64,000 bases of DNA from UBA3102 sp964413055 (GTDB lineage Bacteria; Bacillota; Desulfotomaculia; Desulfotomaculales; Pelotomaculaceae), in contig CAYPRB010000004.1 in the NCBI GenBank assembly GCA_964413055.1, positions 124,001 to 188,000 of the forward strand, given 5' to 3'. The translations under genes were made by a program, and so were the position numbers. The notes beneath the pieces were generated by a model that saw only the letters and a list, made by a program, of their open reading frames with translations, had not been told where the DNA came from and searched no databases. This document shows, piece by piece, positions 43,602-53,699 of the stretch; the stretch's first letter is position 1, and each line of letters starts with the position of its first letter.

Positions 43602-43714
43602 TGGATAAGCGATAAAAAGGTCTTACGGCTCCTTTGGTTTGCTATAATTAATATAAATAAATAATATATTCCAAGATACGGTATCGTTTCACCGAGCAAA
43701 CAGGGGGTGTCCGG

Positions 43715-44509
43715 ATGCGCCTGATTTTCCTCACCGATACGCATATTAAAGTCAACCGGCCCGTTAATCGCCGGGACGATTTTATGGGTGCCATATTCCG
43801 CAAGTTTACGGAAATAATTGCTCTATGTCGCCGGCTAAGGGTTGATCTGGTGATTCACGGCGGGGATGTTTTTGACCAGCCCCGGCCGGAGCAAAGAGCA
43901 CTGGATTTGTTTTGTTGGTTTTTAAAAGAACTGGACCTCCCGGTTTACTGTATTGCGGGCAACCACGATTTGATTAATCAGGACCTGGAAAGTATTGAGC
44001 ATACCGCTTTGGGCTATTTAGCCAGGACACGCCGGATCAGTTTCCTGCAGCCCGGAAAGAAGAATTACCTGGCCAACGGCAGTTGTGTAATTCAGCTGAG
44101 CGGGCAACATTTTCACCGGGGTATTGACCGCCGCAAAAACAGCCGGGTTTATATGGTAAAGAAGCGGCAATGCGATCTGGCCATACACGTTGTCCACGGT
44201 ATGCTCCTGCCCAGGGCGTTTTCCGACAAGGTTCCCTGCACCCTCATCTCTGAAGTAACTGCCACTGAGGCTGATTTTACCCTGGGTGCTCATGCCCACC
44301 TGGGTTATCACGTGGCTACCGGAGGTAAATATTTTTTAAATCCTGGCGCGCTTGCCCGCCTGACCAATTTAAAAAGAGAATTGGTCCGGGTGCCCCAGGT
44401 GCTTTTTATGGATTTTACCGCTGGGTGCGGCTACAGTTTTATACCCCTGCGTGATGTGCGTCCGGGAAACGAGGTTATGCTTAATTACCCGGCGGGACTA
44501 ACGGTGTGA
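43715..44509 (+). CDS. Calcineurin-like metallophosphoesterase (SbcD-like)
   Basis: 264 residues. Metallophosphoesterase motifs in order: FLTDTHIK, VIHGGDVFDQP, CIAGNHDLI, HVVHGMLL and LGAHAHLGYH. It resembles the nuclease domain of SbcD/Mre11 but lacks the capping domain, and no sbcC partner is nearby. It precedes addB by 52 nt in the same direction, so an accessory role in recombination repair is possible. A TATAAT lies at about 43640. Confidence 0.85.
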   Translation: MRLIFLTDTHIKVNRPVNRRDDFMGAIFRKFTEIIALCRRLRVDLVIHGGDVFDQPRPEQRALDLFCWFLKELDLPVYCIAGNHDLINQDLESIEHTALGYLARTRRISFLQPGKKNYLANGSCVIQLSGQHFHRGIDRRKNSRVYMVKKRQCDLAIHVVHGMLLPRAFSDKVPCTLISEVTATEADFTLGAHAHLGYHVATGGKYFLNPGALARLTNLKRELVRVPQVLFMDFTAGCGYSFIPLRDVRPGNEVMLNYPAGLTV

Positions 44510-44561
44510 AATACCACAAACTCAGAGGTTTAGTAAATTCGTTTTTACAGAAGGTGAAAGA

Positions 44562-47500
44562 TTGTCTTTACGTTTGATTATCGGCAGGGCGGGAACCGGA
44601 AAAACCCGGGTTTGCCTGGACGCGGTGCGCAAAGAGCTTCTGACCGGACCGGCGGGCACTCCCTTGATTTTGTTAGTACCGGAACAGGCCACTTTTCTAA
44701 TGGAATACGCGCTGGCGGCAACACCTGGTTTAAGGGGTTTTACCCGGGCCCAGGTCTTGAGTTTCCGGCGTCTGGCTTACAGAGTCCTGCAAAGAGCAGG
44801 GGGTGCCGCCCGTAAACATATCGGCGAACTGGGCAAACGTATGGTACTGCGACGTTTACTGGAACAAAGAAAACACCAGTTAAAAGTATTCCGGCGCTCT
44901 GCGGAGCAGCCCGGTTTTGCCGGCACGCTTGCCGGTACGCTGGATGAAATGAAAACTTACTGTATTGCACCGGCGGAACTGGAACGTGCCGCTTTGCGAT
45001 TGCGCGACAAAGGAATAAAGATTTCTTTGGCCGATAAATTAGAAGATATTTGTCTTCTTTACCATGACCTCGAGGCTTATCTGGACGGCCGTTATATCGA
45101 TCCGGAAGATTATCTGAACTTGCTGGCGGAACGCATGGCAGTATCCGGCACTCTCGGGGATGCCGAAGTCTGGGTGGACGGATTTACCGGTTTTACCCCG
45201 CAGGAATACAAGGTGCTGGCCGCCTTAATGCGTAACGTCCGCCGGGTAAATGTAACCCTGAGTGCCGACAGCAGTTCTCTGGAAGGCATTCCTGATGAAA
45301 CCGATGGTTTTTATCCCCTCCGGGAGACATACGATAAATTATGTGCCACGGCCGCCGGGGAAGGAATTATGGTTGCCAGCCCCTTGATTCTGGACGGTGC
45401 CGCTCCCCGCCGTTTCAAAAGTCCAGGCATCGCTTGCCTGGAGAAGCATTATCTTTACCATTCGGTCAAGCCCCGGCCCGGCACGGCAAAAGGGGTGGTA
45501 CTGGCTGCTGCGGCCAATAATCTGGCTGAAACCGAGGGTGTGGCCCGTGAAATCATTGCCTTGTGCCGGGACAGCGGGTACCGTTACCGGGACATAGTCA
45601 TAATTCTACGGAATTTGGAGGCTTATGCCCAGATAATTCAAAGGGTATTTTCCGATTATGGTATACCCGTGTTTATAGACCAAAAGCGTGCGGTGTTTTA
45701 CCACCCGCTGGTGGAACTGGTTCGTTCCGCTTTGGAGGTTGTGACCGGAAATTGGTCCCACGATGCGGTTTTCCGGTTTTTAAAAACCGATCTGGTCCCG
45801 CTGGCCAGGGAAAAAGTCGATCTCCTGGAAAACTACGTCCTGGCGCACGGCATCCGCGGTCACCGTTGGATGGACGGAAAACCCTGGGCCTATATCAGAC
45901 AGCTGTCCCTGGAGGAAGACCGGGAAGTAACAGAACCTGAAGCAAGGGAATTAGAAGAAATTAATCTTATCCGGCAGCAGGCGGTTACGGCTTTGGCCGG
46001 TTTTTTTAAAGCAATGGAAACGGCCGTAAGTGTGCGGGAAATGACGGAGGTGCTTTTCAAGCTGCTGGAAGAGTTGAAGGTCCCGGCAACACTGGAAAGG
46101 TGGAGCAGGGAAGCGGAAACAAAGGGGCAGCTGGAAAACGCCAGGGAGCACGCCCAGGTTTGGGACGGGGTAGTTTCCTTGATGGACCAGGTAGTGGAAG
46201 CATTAGGTGAGGAAAAATTAACGCCGGAGGAATATAAGGTGATTTTGAATTCCGGTTTGGAAAGTTTGCGCCTGGGCTTGATTCCACCAGGCCTGGACCA
46301 GGTGGTGGTGGGTTCCCTGGACCGTTCCCGCTTTCCGGAGGCGCGGGCGGCTTTTGTCATGGGAGTTAACGACGGCGTGCTGCCGGCCCGGACCAAAGAG
46401 CAAGGGATCATTTCCGAAGGGGAACGTGACGGACTGAAGGCGGCAGGTATTAACCTGGCACCGGGCGCCAGGCGCCGGGTTTTAGACGAACAATACCTAA
46501 CCTACCTGGCCTTGAGCCGGGCATCCGAATTGCTGTATTTAAGCTACCCCGCGGCGGATGACGAAGGAGGGGCATTGATGCCCTCCCAAGTGATAGGGCG
46601 GGTTAAGGCATTGCTGCCGGACGTGGAGCAGCGGGTGTGGCCGGTAGAACCAAACCCCGCTTTGGCCGGTGAGCTGGATTTCATTACCGGTCCGGACCGT
46701 ACTTTGTCATACCTTGCCGCGCAATTAAGGGAAGCAAAGGCCGGCCGGCCGGTAAACCCGCTGTGGTGGGACGTGTACCGGTGGTTTATCCAGGGCAGTC
46801 AGCGCGAAAAATGCGCCCGGGTACTGTCGGCGCTCTTTTTTACCAACCGGGAGGAAATGCTTTCCCCGGGTACCGGCAGGAAACTTTACGGACGCATCCT
46901 GAAGACCAGCATATCCGGGATGGAGAAGTTCATGGCCTGTCCTTTTGCGCATTTTCTTTCCCGTGGCCTGAAGTTGAAGGAAAGAGCAGCTTTCAAGCTG
47001 GAGGCCCCTGATTTGGGCCGGTTTTTTCACGCCGCGCTCAAACTCTTCGGGGAGCGGTTGCGGTCGGAAGGTTTGGAATGGGGCGCGCTGGGAAAAGAAC
47101 AAATCGGAAGTATGGCCGGGGAAGCAGTGGACCTGCTGGCACCCCGGCTGCAAAACGAAATTCTGCTCAGCACCGCCCGCCGCCGTTATCTGACCGGTAA
47201 GCTCAAGCGTACCGTGCGCCGGGCGGCCCTGGTACTGGCTGAACATTCCCGGCGCGGCAGTTTCCGGCCGGTGGGCCTGGAACTGGCTTTCGGACCGGGC
47301 GGAGACCTGCCGGCGGTTACCTTTACCCTCACCGGCGGTACCGAAATGATCCTGACCGGCCGTATTGACCGTGTTGATGCCGCCGTGAATGACGAAGGCA
47401 TCTACCTGCGGGTGATTGATTACAAGTCGGGCCAAATGACCGTAAAGCTGGCGGATGTTTACCACGGGTTAAAAATACAGCTCATGTCCTACCTGGATGT

Positions 47501-48044
47501 CGCCCTGAGGCATGCCGGTTTGCTTCTTAAACGCCATGAGCGTGCTTTGCCGGGCGCCGTACTTTACTTCCGGATCGACGACCCCCTGATTAAGACGGAC
47601 GGGGGGATCCCGCCGGAAGAAGAACGGGAAAAGAAGATCTTGAAAGAACTGCGCATGACCGGTATGGTATTATCCGATCCGGCGGTGGCGCGGATGATGG
47701 ACGGCAGCATTAAAGGACAGTCTGATTTGATACCGGTATATCTTAAAAGCAGCGGGGAGATAGCAGACCGCTCCGCAGTACTCACCCGGGAACAATTCGA
47801 CCTTTTAAGGGCTTATCTGCGCTCAAAACTTATTGCTGCCGGGGACGACATTATGCGCGGGGTGGTCGACATTGCACCTTACCGGCGCGGCAGCACCGGT
47901 GCCTGTCTTTACTGCCCCTACCGGAAGGTTTGCCAATTCGATATCCTGATGGAAGGTAATGCCTACCGTATCATTAGGGACGAAGCCGAAAACGTGATGT
48001 GGGACCTGATAACAAGTTCGGTGGGTGGTGATTTCATTGAATAA
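44562..48044 (+). CDS. addB: ATP-dependent helicase/nuclease subunit B (AddB/RexB)
   Basis: 1160 residues; with AddA it forms the RecBCD-like nuclease that processes double-strand breaks. Walker A IIGRAGTGKTRVCLDA at the N-terminus; UvrD-like but helicase-degenerate middle; C-terminal RecB-type nuclease with VIDYKSGQMTVKL (about residue 955). Four cysteines for an FeS cluster are visible: FMACPFAHF and CLYCPYRKVCQFD. TTG start after AGGTGAAAG. It overlaps addA by 8 nt. Confidence 0.96.
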   Translation: MSLRLIIGRAGTGKTRVCLDAVRKELLTGPAGTPLILLVPEQATFLMEYALAATPGLRGFTRAQVLSFRRLAYRVLQRAGGAARKHIGELGKRMVLRRLLEQRKHQLKVFRRSAEQPGFAGTLAGTLDEMKTYCIAPAELERAALRLRDKGIKISLADKLEDICLLYHDLEAYLDGRYIDPEDYLNLLAERMAVSGTLGDAEVWVDGFTGFTPQEYKVLAALMRNVRRVNVTLSADSSSLEGIPDETDGFYPLRETYDKLCATAAGEGIMVASPLILDGAAPRRFKSPGIACLEKHYLYHSVKPRPGTAKGVVLAAAANNLAETEGVAREIIALCRDSGYRYRDIVIILRNLEAYAQIIQRVFSDYGIPVFIDQKRAVFYHPLVELVRSALEVVTGNWSHDAVFRFLKTDLVPLAREKVDLLENYVLAHGIRGHRWMDGKPWAYIRQLSLEEDREVTEPEARELEEINLIRQQAVTALAGFFKAMETAVSVREMTEVLFKLLEELKVPATLERWSREAETKGQLENAREHAQVWDGVVSLMDQVVEALGEEKLTPEEYKVILNSGLESLRLGLIPPGLDQVVVGSLDRSRFPEARAAFVMGVNDGVLPARTKEQGIISEGERDGLKAAGINLAPGARRRVLDEQYLTYLALSRASELLYLSYPAADDEGGALMPSQVIGRVKALLPDVEQRVWPVEPNPALAGELDFITGPDRTLSYLAAQLREAKAGRPVNPLWWDVYRWFIQGSQREKCARVLSALFFTNREEMLSPGTGRKLYGRILKTSISGMEKFMACPFAHFLSRGLKLKERAAFKLEAPDLGRFFHAALKLFGERLRSEGLEWGALGKEQIGSMAGEAVDLLAPRLQNEILLSTARRRYLTGKLKRTVRRAALVLAEHSRRGSFRPVGLELAFGPGGDLPAVTFTLTGGTEMILTGRIDRVDAAVNDEGIYLRVIDYKSGQMTVKLADVYHGLKIQLMSYLDVALRHAGLLLKRHERALPGAVLYFRIDDPLIKTDGGIPPEEEREKKILKELRMTGMVLSDPAVARMMDGSIKGQSDLIPVYLKSSGEIADRSAVLTREQFDLLRAYLRSKLIAAGDDIMRGVVDIAPYRRGSTGACLYCPYRKVCQFDILMEGNAYRIIRDEAENVMWDLITSSVGGDFIE

Positions 48045-51000
48045 CCGGTGGACGGACGAACAAAAAGAAGCGGTTTTTTCCCGCGGCGGTAATTTGCTGG
48101 TGTCAGCGGCCGCCGGGGCGGGAAAAACCACGGTACTGGTGGAACGCATTATCAGACTGGTCACTGATCCGGTGCAGCCGGTGGATATCGATCATTTATT
48201 GGTGGTTACTTTCACCAACGCCGCCGCTGCGGAAATGAGGGAACGCATCGGCCGGGCCCTGGCCCATGAAATCAACCGCCAGCCTGATTCCAAACACCTG
48301 CGGAGGCAGGCGGCCCTGCTGGGCAGGGCCTGTATCAGCACGATACATTCTTTTTGCCTGGAACTTTTGCGCGGTCATTTTCACCGGATTGATCTGGACC
48401 CGGCCTTCCGGGTGGCTGATGAAACAGAAACCGCGCTGATTCAAACGGAAGCCCTGGAGGAATTGTTTGAGCAGTGTTATGCCGCGGGCAGCGGTTCTTT
48501 ATTTACCGCCCTGGTGGACAGTTACGGGGGTAAGCGTGACGATACAAATTTACAGGAGATGGTCCTGAGCGTTTACAAATTGGCCCGGAGCACTTCCCGC
48601 CCGCAGCAGTGGCTTGCCCAATTACCGGCTCATTTCGATCTGCCGCCAGACGCCGTCTTTGACCGGCTGCCCTGGTGTGGAATTTTGCAAGAAGCCCTGG
48701 AAATAGAACTGGCCGGGATAATGGTATCCCTGGACGCCGCTTTGAGATTGTCCAGGTATCCGGGCGGCCCCGTTGTATACAGCGCCAATTTGGAAGCCGA
48801 CCGGGAAACCGTCGGGCGCCTCATGCGGGCATCCCGCGGTTCTTCCTGGGACGCACTGCAACATTTGTTTAATGGCGCCGGGTTTGGGAAATTGAAAAGC
48901 TGTAAAAAAGAGGACGCCGACCCCAAGCTGGTAGAGCAGGTAAAAAAGCTACGGGAAAATGCCAAAAGAAAACTGGCGGCATTAAAGAGACAGTATTTTC
49001 CCCGCCTGCCGGAAGAATTATGCGCGGATTTACGCCAGGTAGCGCCGTTGGTGGAAGAACTGGCCGCGCTGGTGCAGAAATTCAAGGAATATTACCGTAA
49101 AGCCAAAGCAGCCAGGGGGGTGGTGGACTTTGCCGATTTGGAGCATTATGCCCTGCAAATACTGGAGGATGAAGGCCCGGAAGGGACCGTTCCTTCACCG
49201 GTGGCACTGGAACTCAGAGAAAGATTTGCCGAGGTCCTGGTGGACGAATACCAGGATATCAACGGGGTGCAGGAAGCCGTTCTCCGGCTGGTGTCCCGGC
49301 AGGGCGGCGCCCCAAAGCCCAATTTGTTTATGGTCGGTGACGTCAAACAGAGCATTTACCGGTTCCGGCTGGCTGAACCGGGCTTGTTTTTAGAAAAATA
49401 TAAAACTTATCCGGTAAAAAAAGGCGGCCGGGAACGGCGGATCGACCTGACCAAAAATTTCCGCAGCCGTAAAGGATTGGTGGGAGCCGTCAATTTTGTT
49501 TTTTACCAGTTGATGACCGCGGCCGTGGGTGAACTTGAATACGGTCCCGGGGCCGAGTTGGTCTACGGGGATATTTACCCGCCGGTGCCTGATAGTGCCG
49601 GCGTACCGGATGAAGCAGATGAAGCAGTGGAAGTGTACTTGATCGACCGGGCTAATCCGGCAGCGGATACGGTGGTAAAATCCGGGCCGGAGCACGGTGC
49701 CGCTGAGGAAGAGGAAGCTTCTGCCGCTGGTCCGGACCGGGCGGAATGGGATGAGGACCTGGATACCGCGCAAGCCGAGGCCCGCCTGATCGCTACAAGA
49801 ATTAAGGAGATGGTGGCGGAAAACTCGGGCGTTTCAACCGGCCGGTATATTTACGATAAAAATCTTAAAACCCGGCGCCCTCCGGCTTACCGGGACGTGG
49901 TGGTATTGATGCGGGCCACGGCCGGTTCCGCCGACACTTTTGTTGAGGAATTCCGGCGGGAAGGAGTTCCGGCCTATGCCGAGTCTGCCACCGGTTATTT
50001 TGTAGCTACCGAAGTTGAGACCATGCTTTCCCTCCTGAATATTATCGACAATCCACGCCAGGATATCCCACTGGCCGGAGTTTTAAGGTCTCCCGTCGTG
50101 GGTCTTAAAGGAACAGACCTGGCCCGGATCAGGCTGGCCGCGCCCGAAAGTGATTTTTATACCGCCGTGGTAACCGCCGCGCGTTGGCAAAACGGAAGTC
50201 TATCCCAACAACTGGCCGGTTTTCTGAAGCAGTTAGACAACTGGCGCACCGCCGCCAGGCAGGGCTCACTGGCGGATTTGATCTGGTCTGTTTACCGGGA
50301 GACCGGTTACTACGACTTTGTCGGGGGACTGCCCGGCGGCGGCCAGAGGCAGGCCAATCTTAGGGCACTGTACCACCGGGCCCGCCAGTATGAGGCCACT
50401 GCCTTCAGAGGATTATTTTTGTTTCTCCGCTTTATCGAACGGATCCGGGAGGGCGGCCGCGACCTCGGTACCGCCCGGGCATTGAACGAAAAAGAAAACG
50501 TGGTGCGGATTATGAGTATCCATAAGAGCAAGGGCCTGGAATTCCCGGTGGTGTTTATAGCGGGGCTGGGTAAAAAATTTAATTTTAAAGACTTAAATAA
50601 GCCCGTACTTTATCATAAAGATCTGGGTCTGGGACCCGGGCTGGTGGATTACGACTCGAGAGTAATTTATCCCACCGCGGCCAAGCTGGCTCTAAAACAC
50701 AAGCTCAAAATGGAAGTGCTGGCGGAGGAGATGCGCATACTTTATGTGGCTATGACCAGGGCCCGGGAGAAGTTGATCCTGGTGGGTTCCACCCGTAATA
50801 TACCGGCATGTGCCGGGCGCTGGTGCATTGCCGCGGCAACACCCGCGCGGGCGTTGCCGGACGGGATATTGGCCGGGGCAGCGTCTTTTCTGGATTGGCT
50901 GGGGCCGGCGCTGGTCCGGCACCGGGACGGGGCGGAAATCAGAAAGCTGGGATTGGTAGAGCCGCTCCCGACAGGAATGATTGCTGACCGCCGGTCGGCC

Positions 51001-51825
51001 TGGAAAGTATTTATTAACCGGATACCTGCCGGTGGCAGTGGTGCCGTGGGACAATCCACCACCGGACGGTTTTCCCTGGTCGGGCGTATGGAACCGGTAG
51101 GCCCGCCGGGGGAATGCTACCCGGTAATTAAAAACCGGCTGGAATGGAGTTACCCGTTTACGGCGGCGACTGTGCGGGCGGCCAAAATTTCAGTTACAGA
51201 AATTAAACGCAAGTTTGAAATACTTTCGGCGGAGGAAGCGTTAAAGATTTCTCATACCACCGCTATTGCGGCCAGGCCCGGGTTTTTACAGCGGGAACGG
51301 GGCTTGACGGCAGCCGAAAAAGGCACCGTCCTGCACCTGGTGATGCAGAACCTGGATTTGAAGGAAGTAGGGGAGCTTGCAAGCATAAAAACCCAGATTG
51401 CCAAAATGGTGGAGACGGAGTTGCTGACGCCGGAACAAGCATCGTCGCTGCCCGTGGAAGCGATTGCCGCATTTTTTACCGGTACCCTGGGCAGGCGGGT
51501 ACTGGCGGGAAGGGCAGTGTTGCGGGAACTTCCCTTTACCGCGCCCGCGCCCGCGCCGGAGGTATACCCGGAGCTAGGGGAACCGGGGACGGAAACCATT
51601 ATCGTGCAGGGGGTATTGGACTGCCTGGTTGACGAGGGCGACGGTTATTTACTACTGGATTATAAAACCGGAAACATCGCTCCGGAGCAAATAGATGCAG
51701 AGACGGCCGGATACCGTACCCAGTTAAATCTTTACGCCGGGGCCGTGGAAAACATATTGCAAAAAAGAGTAAAGGAAAAGTGGCTGCATTTCTTTGGTCC
51801 GGGTTTAAGTAAAGAATGCCGCTAA
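48037..51825 (+). CDS. addA: ATP-dependent helicase/nuclease subunit A (AddA)
   Basis: About 1262 residues. UvrD/RecB-type superfamily 1A helicase with Walker A VSAAAGAGKTTVLVERII, motif Ia VVTFTNAAAAEMRERI, Walker B VLVDEYQDINGVQE, motif III VGDVKQSIYRFR, motif IV-VI (IMSIHKSKGLEFPVVF; LYVAMTRAREKLIL), and a C-terminal nuclease domain with YLLLDYKTGNI. TTG 48037 is preferred over GTG 48025 because GGTGGTG (48024-48030) is 6 nt before it. The two subunits are translationally coupled. Confidence 0.97.
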   Translation: MNNRWTDEQKEAVFSRGGNLLVSAAAGAGKTTVLVERIIRLVTDPVQPVDIDHLLVVTFTNAAAAEMRERIGRALAHEINRQPDSKHLRRQAALLGRACISTIHSFCLELLRGHFHRIDLDPAFRVADETETALIQTEALEELFEQCYAAGSGSLFTALVDSYGGKRDDTNLQEMVLSVYKLARSTSRPQQWLAQLPAHFDLPPDAVFDRLPWCGILQEALEIELAGIMVSLDAALRLSRYPGGPVVYSANLEADRETVGRLMRASRGSSWDALQHLFNGAGFGKLKSCKKEDADPKLVEQVKKLRENAKRKLAALKRQYFPRLPEELCADLRQVAPLVEELAALVQKFKEYYRKAKAARGVVDFADLEHYALQILEDEGPEGTVPSPVALELRERFAEVLVDEYQDINGVQEAVLRLVSRQGGAPKPNLFMVGDVKQSIYRFRLAEPGLFLEKYKTYPVKKGGRERRIDLTKNFRSRKGLVGAVNFVFYQLMTAAVGELEYGPGAELVYGDIYPPVPDSAGVPDEADEAVEVYLIDRANPAADTVVKSGPEHGAAEEEEASAAGPDRAEWDEDLDTAQAEARLIATRIKEMVAENSGVSTGRYIYDKNLKTRRPPAYRDVVVLMRATAGSADTFVEEFRREGVPAYAESATGYFVATEVETMLSLLNIIDNPRQDIPLAGVLRSPVVGLKGTDLARIRLAAPESDFYTAVVTAARWQNGSLSQQLAGFLKQLDNWRTAARQGSLADLIWSVYRETGYYDFVGGLPGGGQRQANLRALYHRARQYEATAFRGLFLFLRFIERIREGGRDLGTARALNEKENVVRIMSIHKSKGLEFPVVFIAGLGKKFNFKDLNKPVLYHKDLGLGPGLVDYDSRVIYPTAAKLALKHKLKMEVLAEEMRILYVAMTRAREKLILVGSTRNIPACAGRWCIAAATPARALPDGILAGAASFLDWLGPALVRHRDGAEIRKLGLVEPLPTGMIADRRSAWKVFINRIPAGGSGAVGQSTTGRFSLVGRMEPVGPPGECYPVIKNRLEWSYPFTAATVRAAKISVTEIKRKFEILSAEEALKISHTTAIAARPGFLQRERGLTAAEKGTVLHLVMQNLDLKEVGELASIKTQIAKMVETELLTPEQASSLPVEAIAAFFTGTLGRRVLAGRAVLRELPFTAPAPAPEVYPELGEPGTETIIVQGVLDCLVDEGDGYLLLDYKTGNIAPEQIDAETAGYRTQLNLYAGAVENILQKRVKEKWLHFFGPGLSKECR

Positions 51826-51826
51826 T

Positions 51827-53104
51827 TTATTCCCGGTAATCGAATACCCGCTTGCTTTTCTTTTCACTCCGCGGGAGTGTCCCCTGCGGTATTATTTCCA
51901 CACCGGCGGTGATGCCGATGCGTTCCTTGATGTTTTTGCGCAACTGCCTGGATATTTTCCCGAAGTCGAAAACCGGTTCGCCTTCGGCTTTGATCAGGCA
52001 GGAGTCTTTGCCCTGCTCCCTGGTGATGATGATCTGGTACTCGCTGCAGGCGCCTTCGGTTATTTGCAGGACGTGGTCAATTTGACCGGGATAGATATTT
52101 ACTCCCTTGACTTTAGTCATATCGTCGGTGCGCCCCAGTACGCGCGCAATCATCGGGTGCGGGCTGCCGCAGGGACAATTTTCCGGGATTATGCTGGTGA
52201 TGTCGCGGGTGCGGTAGCGTAATAAAGGCATTCCTTCCTTGGTCAGGGTAGTGACTACCAGTTCACCCTGCTCTCCGGGTTGGAGCTGCCGGCCGGTTTC
52301 GGGGTCGATTATTTCGAAGAGCAGGTGGTCGTGCCAGTAATGCAGGCCGCAGTGTTCCGGGCAGTCAATGGCAATGCCGGGGCCGTATATTTCCGTAAGG
52401 CCGTATATGTCAAAAGTTTCGATGTTTAGCAGTTCCTCGATCCGGGCGCGCATTTTATCACCCCAGCGTTCCGAACCGAATATACCCCGGACCAGCTCAA
52501 TCCGGTCTTTAATCCCCCGCTTATGTATTTCTTCCGCCAGCAGGAGGCCGTAAGAGGAGGTGCCGATTAAGACGGTGGTCCTTAAGTCCGTCATCATTTC
52601 AATTTGTTTTTCGGTATTACCCGGACCGGTGGGAATTGCCATCGCCCCCAGGCGTTCAACTCCGGCTTGAAATCCGGTACCCGCGGTCCACAATCCGTAA
52701 CCCGGCGTGACCTGAACGCGGTCCGTGCGGGTAACCCCGGTCAGGATAAGGCAGCGGGCCATCATTTCCGCCCAGGACGAGACGTCGTTGGCGGTATAGG
52801 GTACGATCACCGGTTTTCCGGTGGTGCCGGAAGAAGAATGAATCCGGACCACCTGTTCTTCAGGCACCGCCAGGAGTCCCAGGGGATACCCCGTGCGCAG
52901 TTCGGACTTGGTGGTGAAAGGCAGCCGTTCCAGGCCGGTAAAGGTTTTTATGCTGTGGGGATCAACTCCGCTATCGTTCAGTTTACGGTGGTAAAAAGGC
53001 GAATTCCGGTAAATTGCGGGTAACAGTGTGCGCAATTTTTGCTCCTGCTGACGCATAATGTTTTCCAATCCGGGTTGGTTTTCCGCTTTAATCAAGATTG
53101 CCAT
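51827..53104 (-). CDS. paaK: Phenylacetate-CoA ligase family protein
   Basis: 425 residues; ATP/AMP-forming ligase making aryl-acetyl-CoA (phenylacetate, indoleacetate and similar). Motifs: IHSSSGTTGKPVIVPYT (AMP-binding P-loop), IGTSSYGLLLAEEI, YGLTEIYGPG, YRTRDITSI and the C-terminal ligase lysine region near LPRSEKKSKRV. The ATG at 53104 has GGAGGGAA 6 nt upstream. Its start overlaps the end of iorB by 17 nt, so the three genes form one operon. Confidence 0.93.
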   Translation of the reverse strand: MAILIKAENQPGLENIMRQQEQKLRTLLPAIYRNSPFYHRKLNDSGVDPHSIKTFTGLERLPFTTKSELRTGYPLGLLAVPEEQVVRIHSSSGTTGKPVIVPYTANDVSSWAEMMARCLILTGVTRTDRVQVTPGYGLWTAGTGFQAGVERLGAMAIPTGPGNTEKQIEMMTDLRTTVLIGTSSYGLLLAEEIHKRGIKDRIELVRGIFGSERWGDKMRARIEELLNIETFDIYGLTEIYGPGIAIDCPEHCGLHYWHDHLLFEIIDPETGRQLQPGEQGELVVTTLTKEGMPLLRYRTRDITSIIPENCPCGSPHPMIARVLGRTDDMTKVKGVNIYPGQIDHVLQITEGACSEYQIIITREQGKDSCLIKAEGEPVFDFGKISRQLRKNIKERIGITAGVEIIPQGTLPRSEKKSKRVFDYRE

Positions 53105-53699
53105 TCTGTGTTCCCTCCATGTTCCGGTATCCGATTTCAAAGGCACGCATGTTAATGGTCCCAAGTTTCTCCGGGACGTATTTTAAAAGTGACGCCAGTA
53201 ATTGTTCGCGGCTGAAAGGAAGGCCGGGAAAGGCAGCCAGCGCTCCCAGCATTACCACATTGCCGGTTTTGGGATGCCCGGCCCGGCGGACGAGAGCGTC
53301 CAGGTCCAGAAAAGACAATCTGTCGCCGGCATATGCTTTAAGATATTCTGTAAGTGCTTCCCGGTTGTATTCCGATAGTCCCAAATGCACCGCCGCCGGG
53401 ATAACGGTGGTAGTGGCGGCGATGACGCAGCCGGCCGGTTTTACTTTGGGCAGCGCCCGGACGGTTTCGGAAAGTTCCAGTCCCAGTAAAAAGTCTGCCT
53501 GCCGGTCCGGAATAATCGCACCGTACAGACCAGCGCCCATTCTTACGTGGCTGGTAACCATGCCTTCCCGTTGGGCCATGCCGGTTACTTCCGAGGTGCG
53601 TACGGAAAGACCGTTTTCCATGGCCGCCAGGGCCAGTACGCGGGAGGCCATCACAGACCCCTGGCCCCCAATACCGCTGATGACAATATTAAGACTCAT
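53088..53699 (-). CDS. iorB: Indolepyruvate:ferredoxin oxidoreductase beta subunit
   Basis: 203 residues, the gamma-type subunit of 2-oxoacid:ferredoxin oxidoreductases: NIVISGIGGQGSVMASRVLA at the N-terminus, SEVTGMAQREGMVTSHVR, and VGxL/LGALAAFPGLPF. With IorA it catalyses reversible oxidative decarboxylation of aryl-pyruvates to aryl-acetyl-CoA, CO2 and reduced ferredoxin. It overlaps iorA by 11 nt. Confidence 0.94.
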   Translation of the reverse strand: MSLNIVISGIGGQGSVMASRVLALAAMENGLSVRTSEVTGMAQREGMVTSHVRMGAGLYGAIIPDRQADFLLGLELSETVRALPKVKPAGCVIAATTTVIPAAVHLGLSEYNREALTEYLKAYAGDRLSFLDLDALVRRAGHPKTGNVVMLGALAAFPGLPFSREQLLASLLKYVPEKLGTINMRAFEIGYRNMEGTQNGNLD

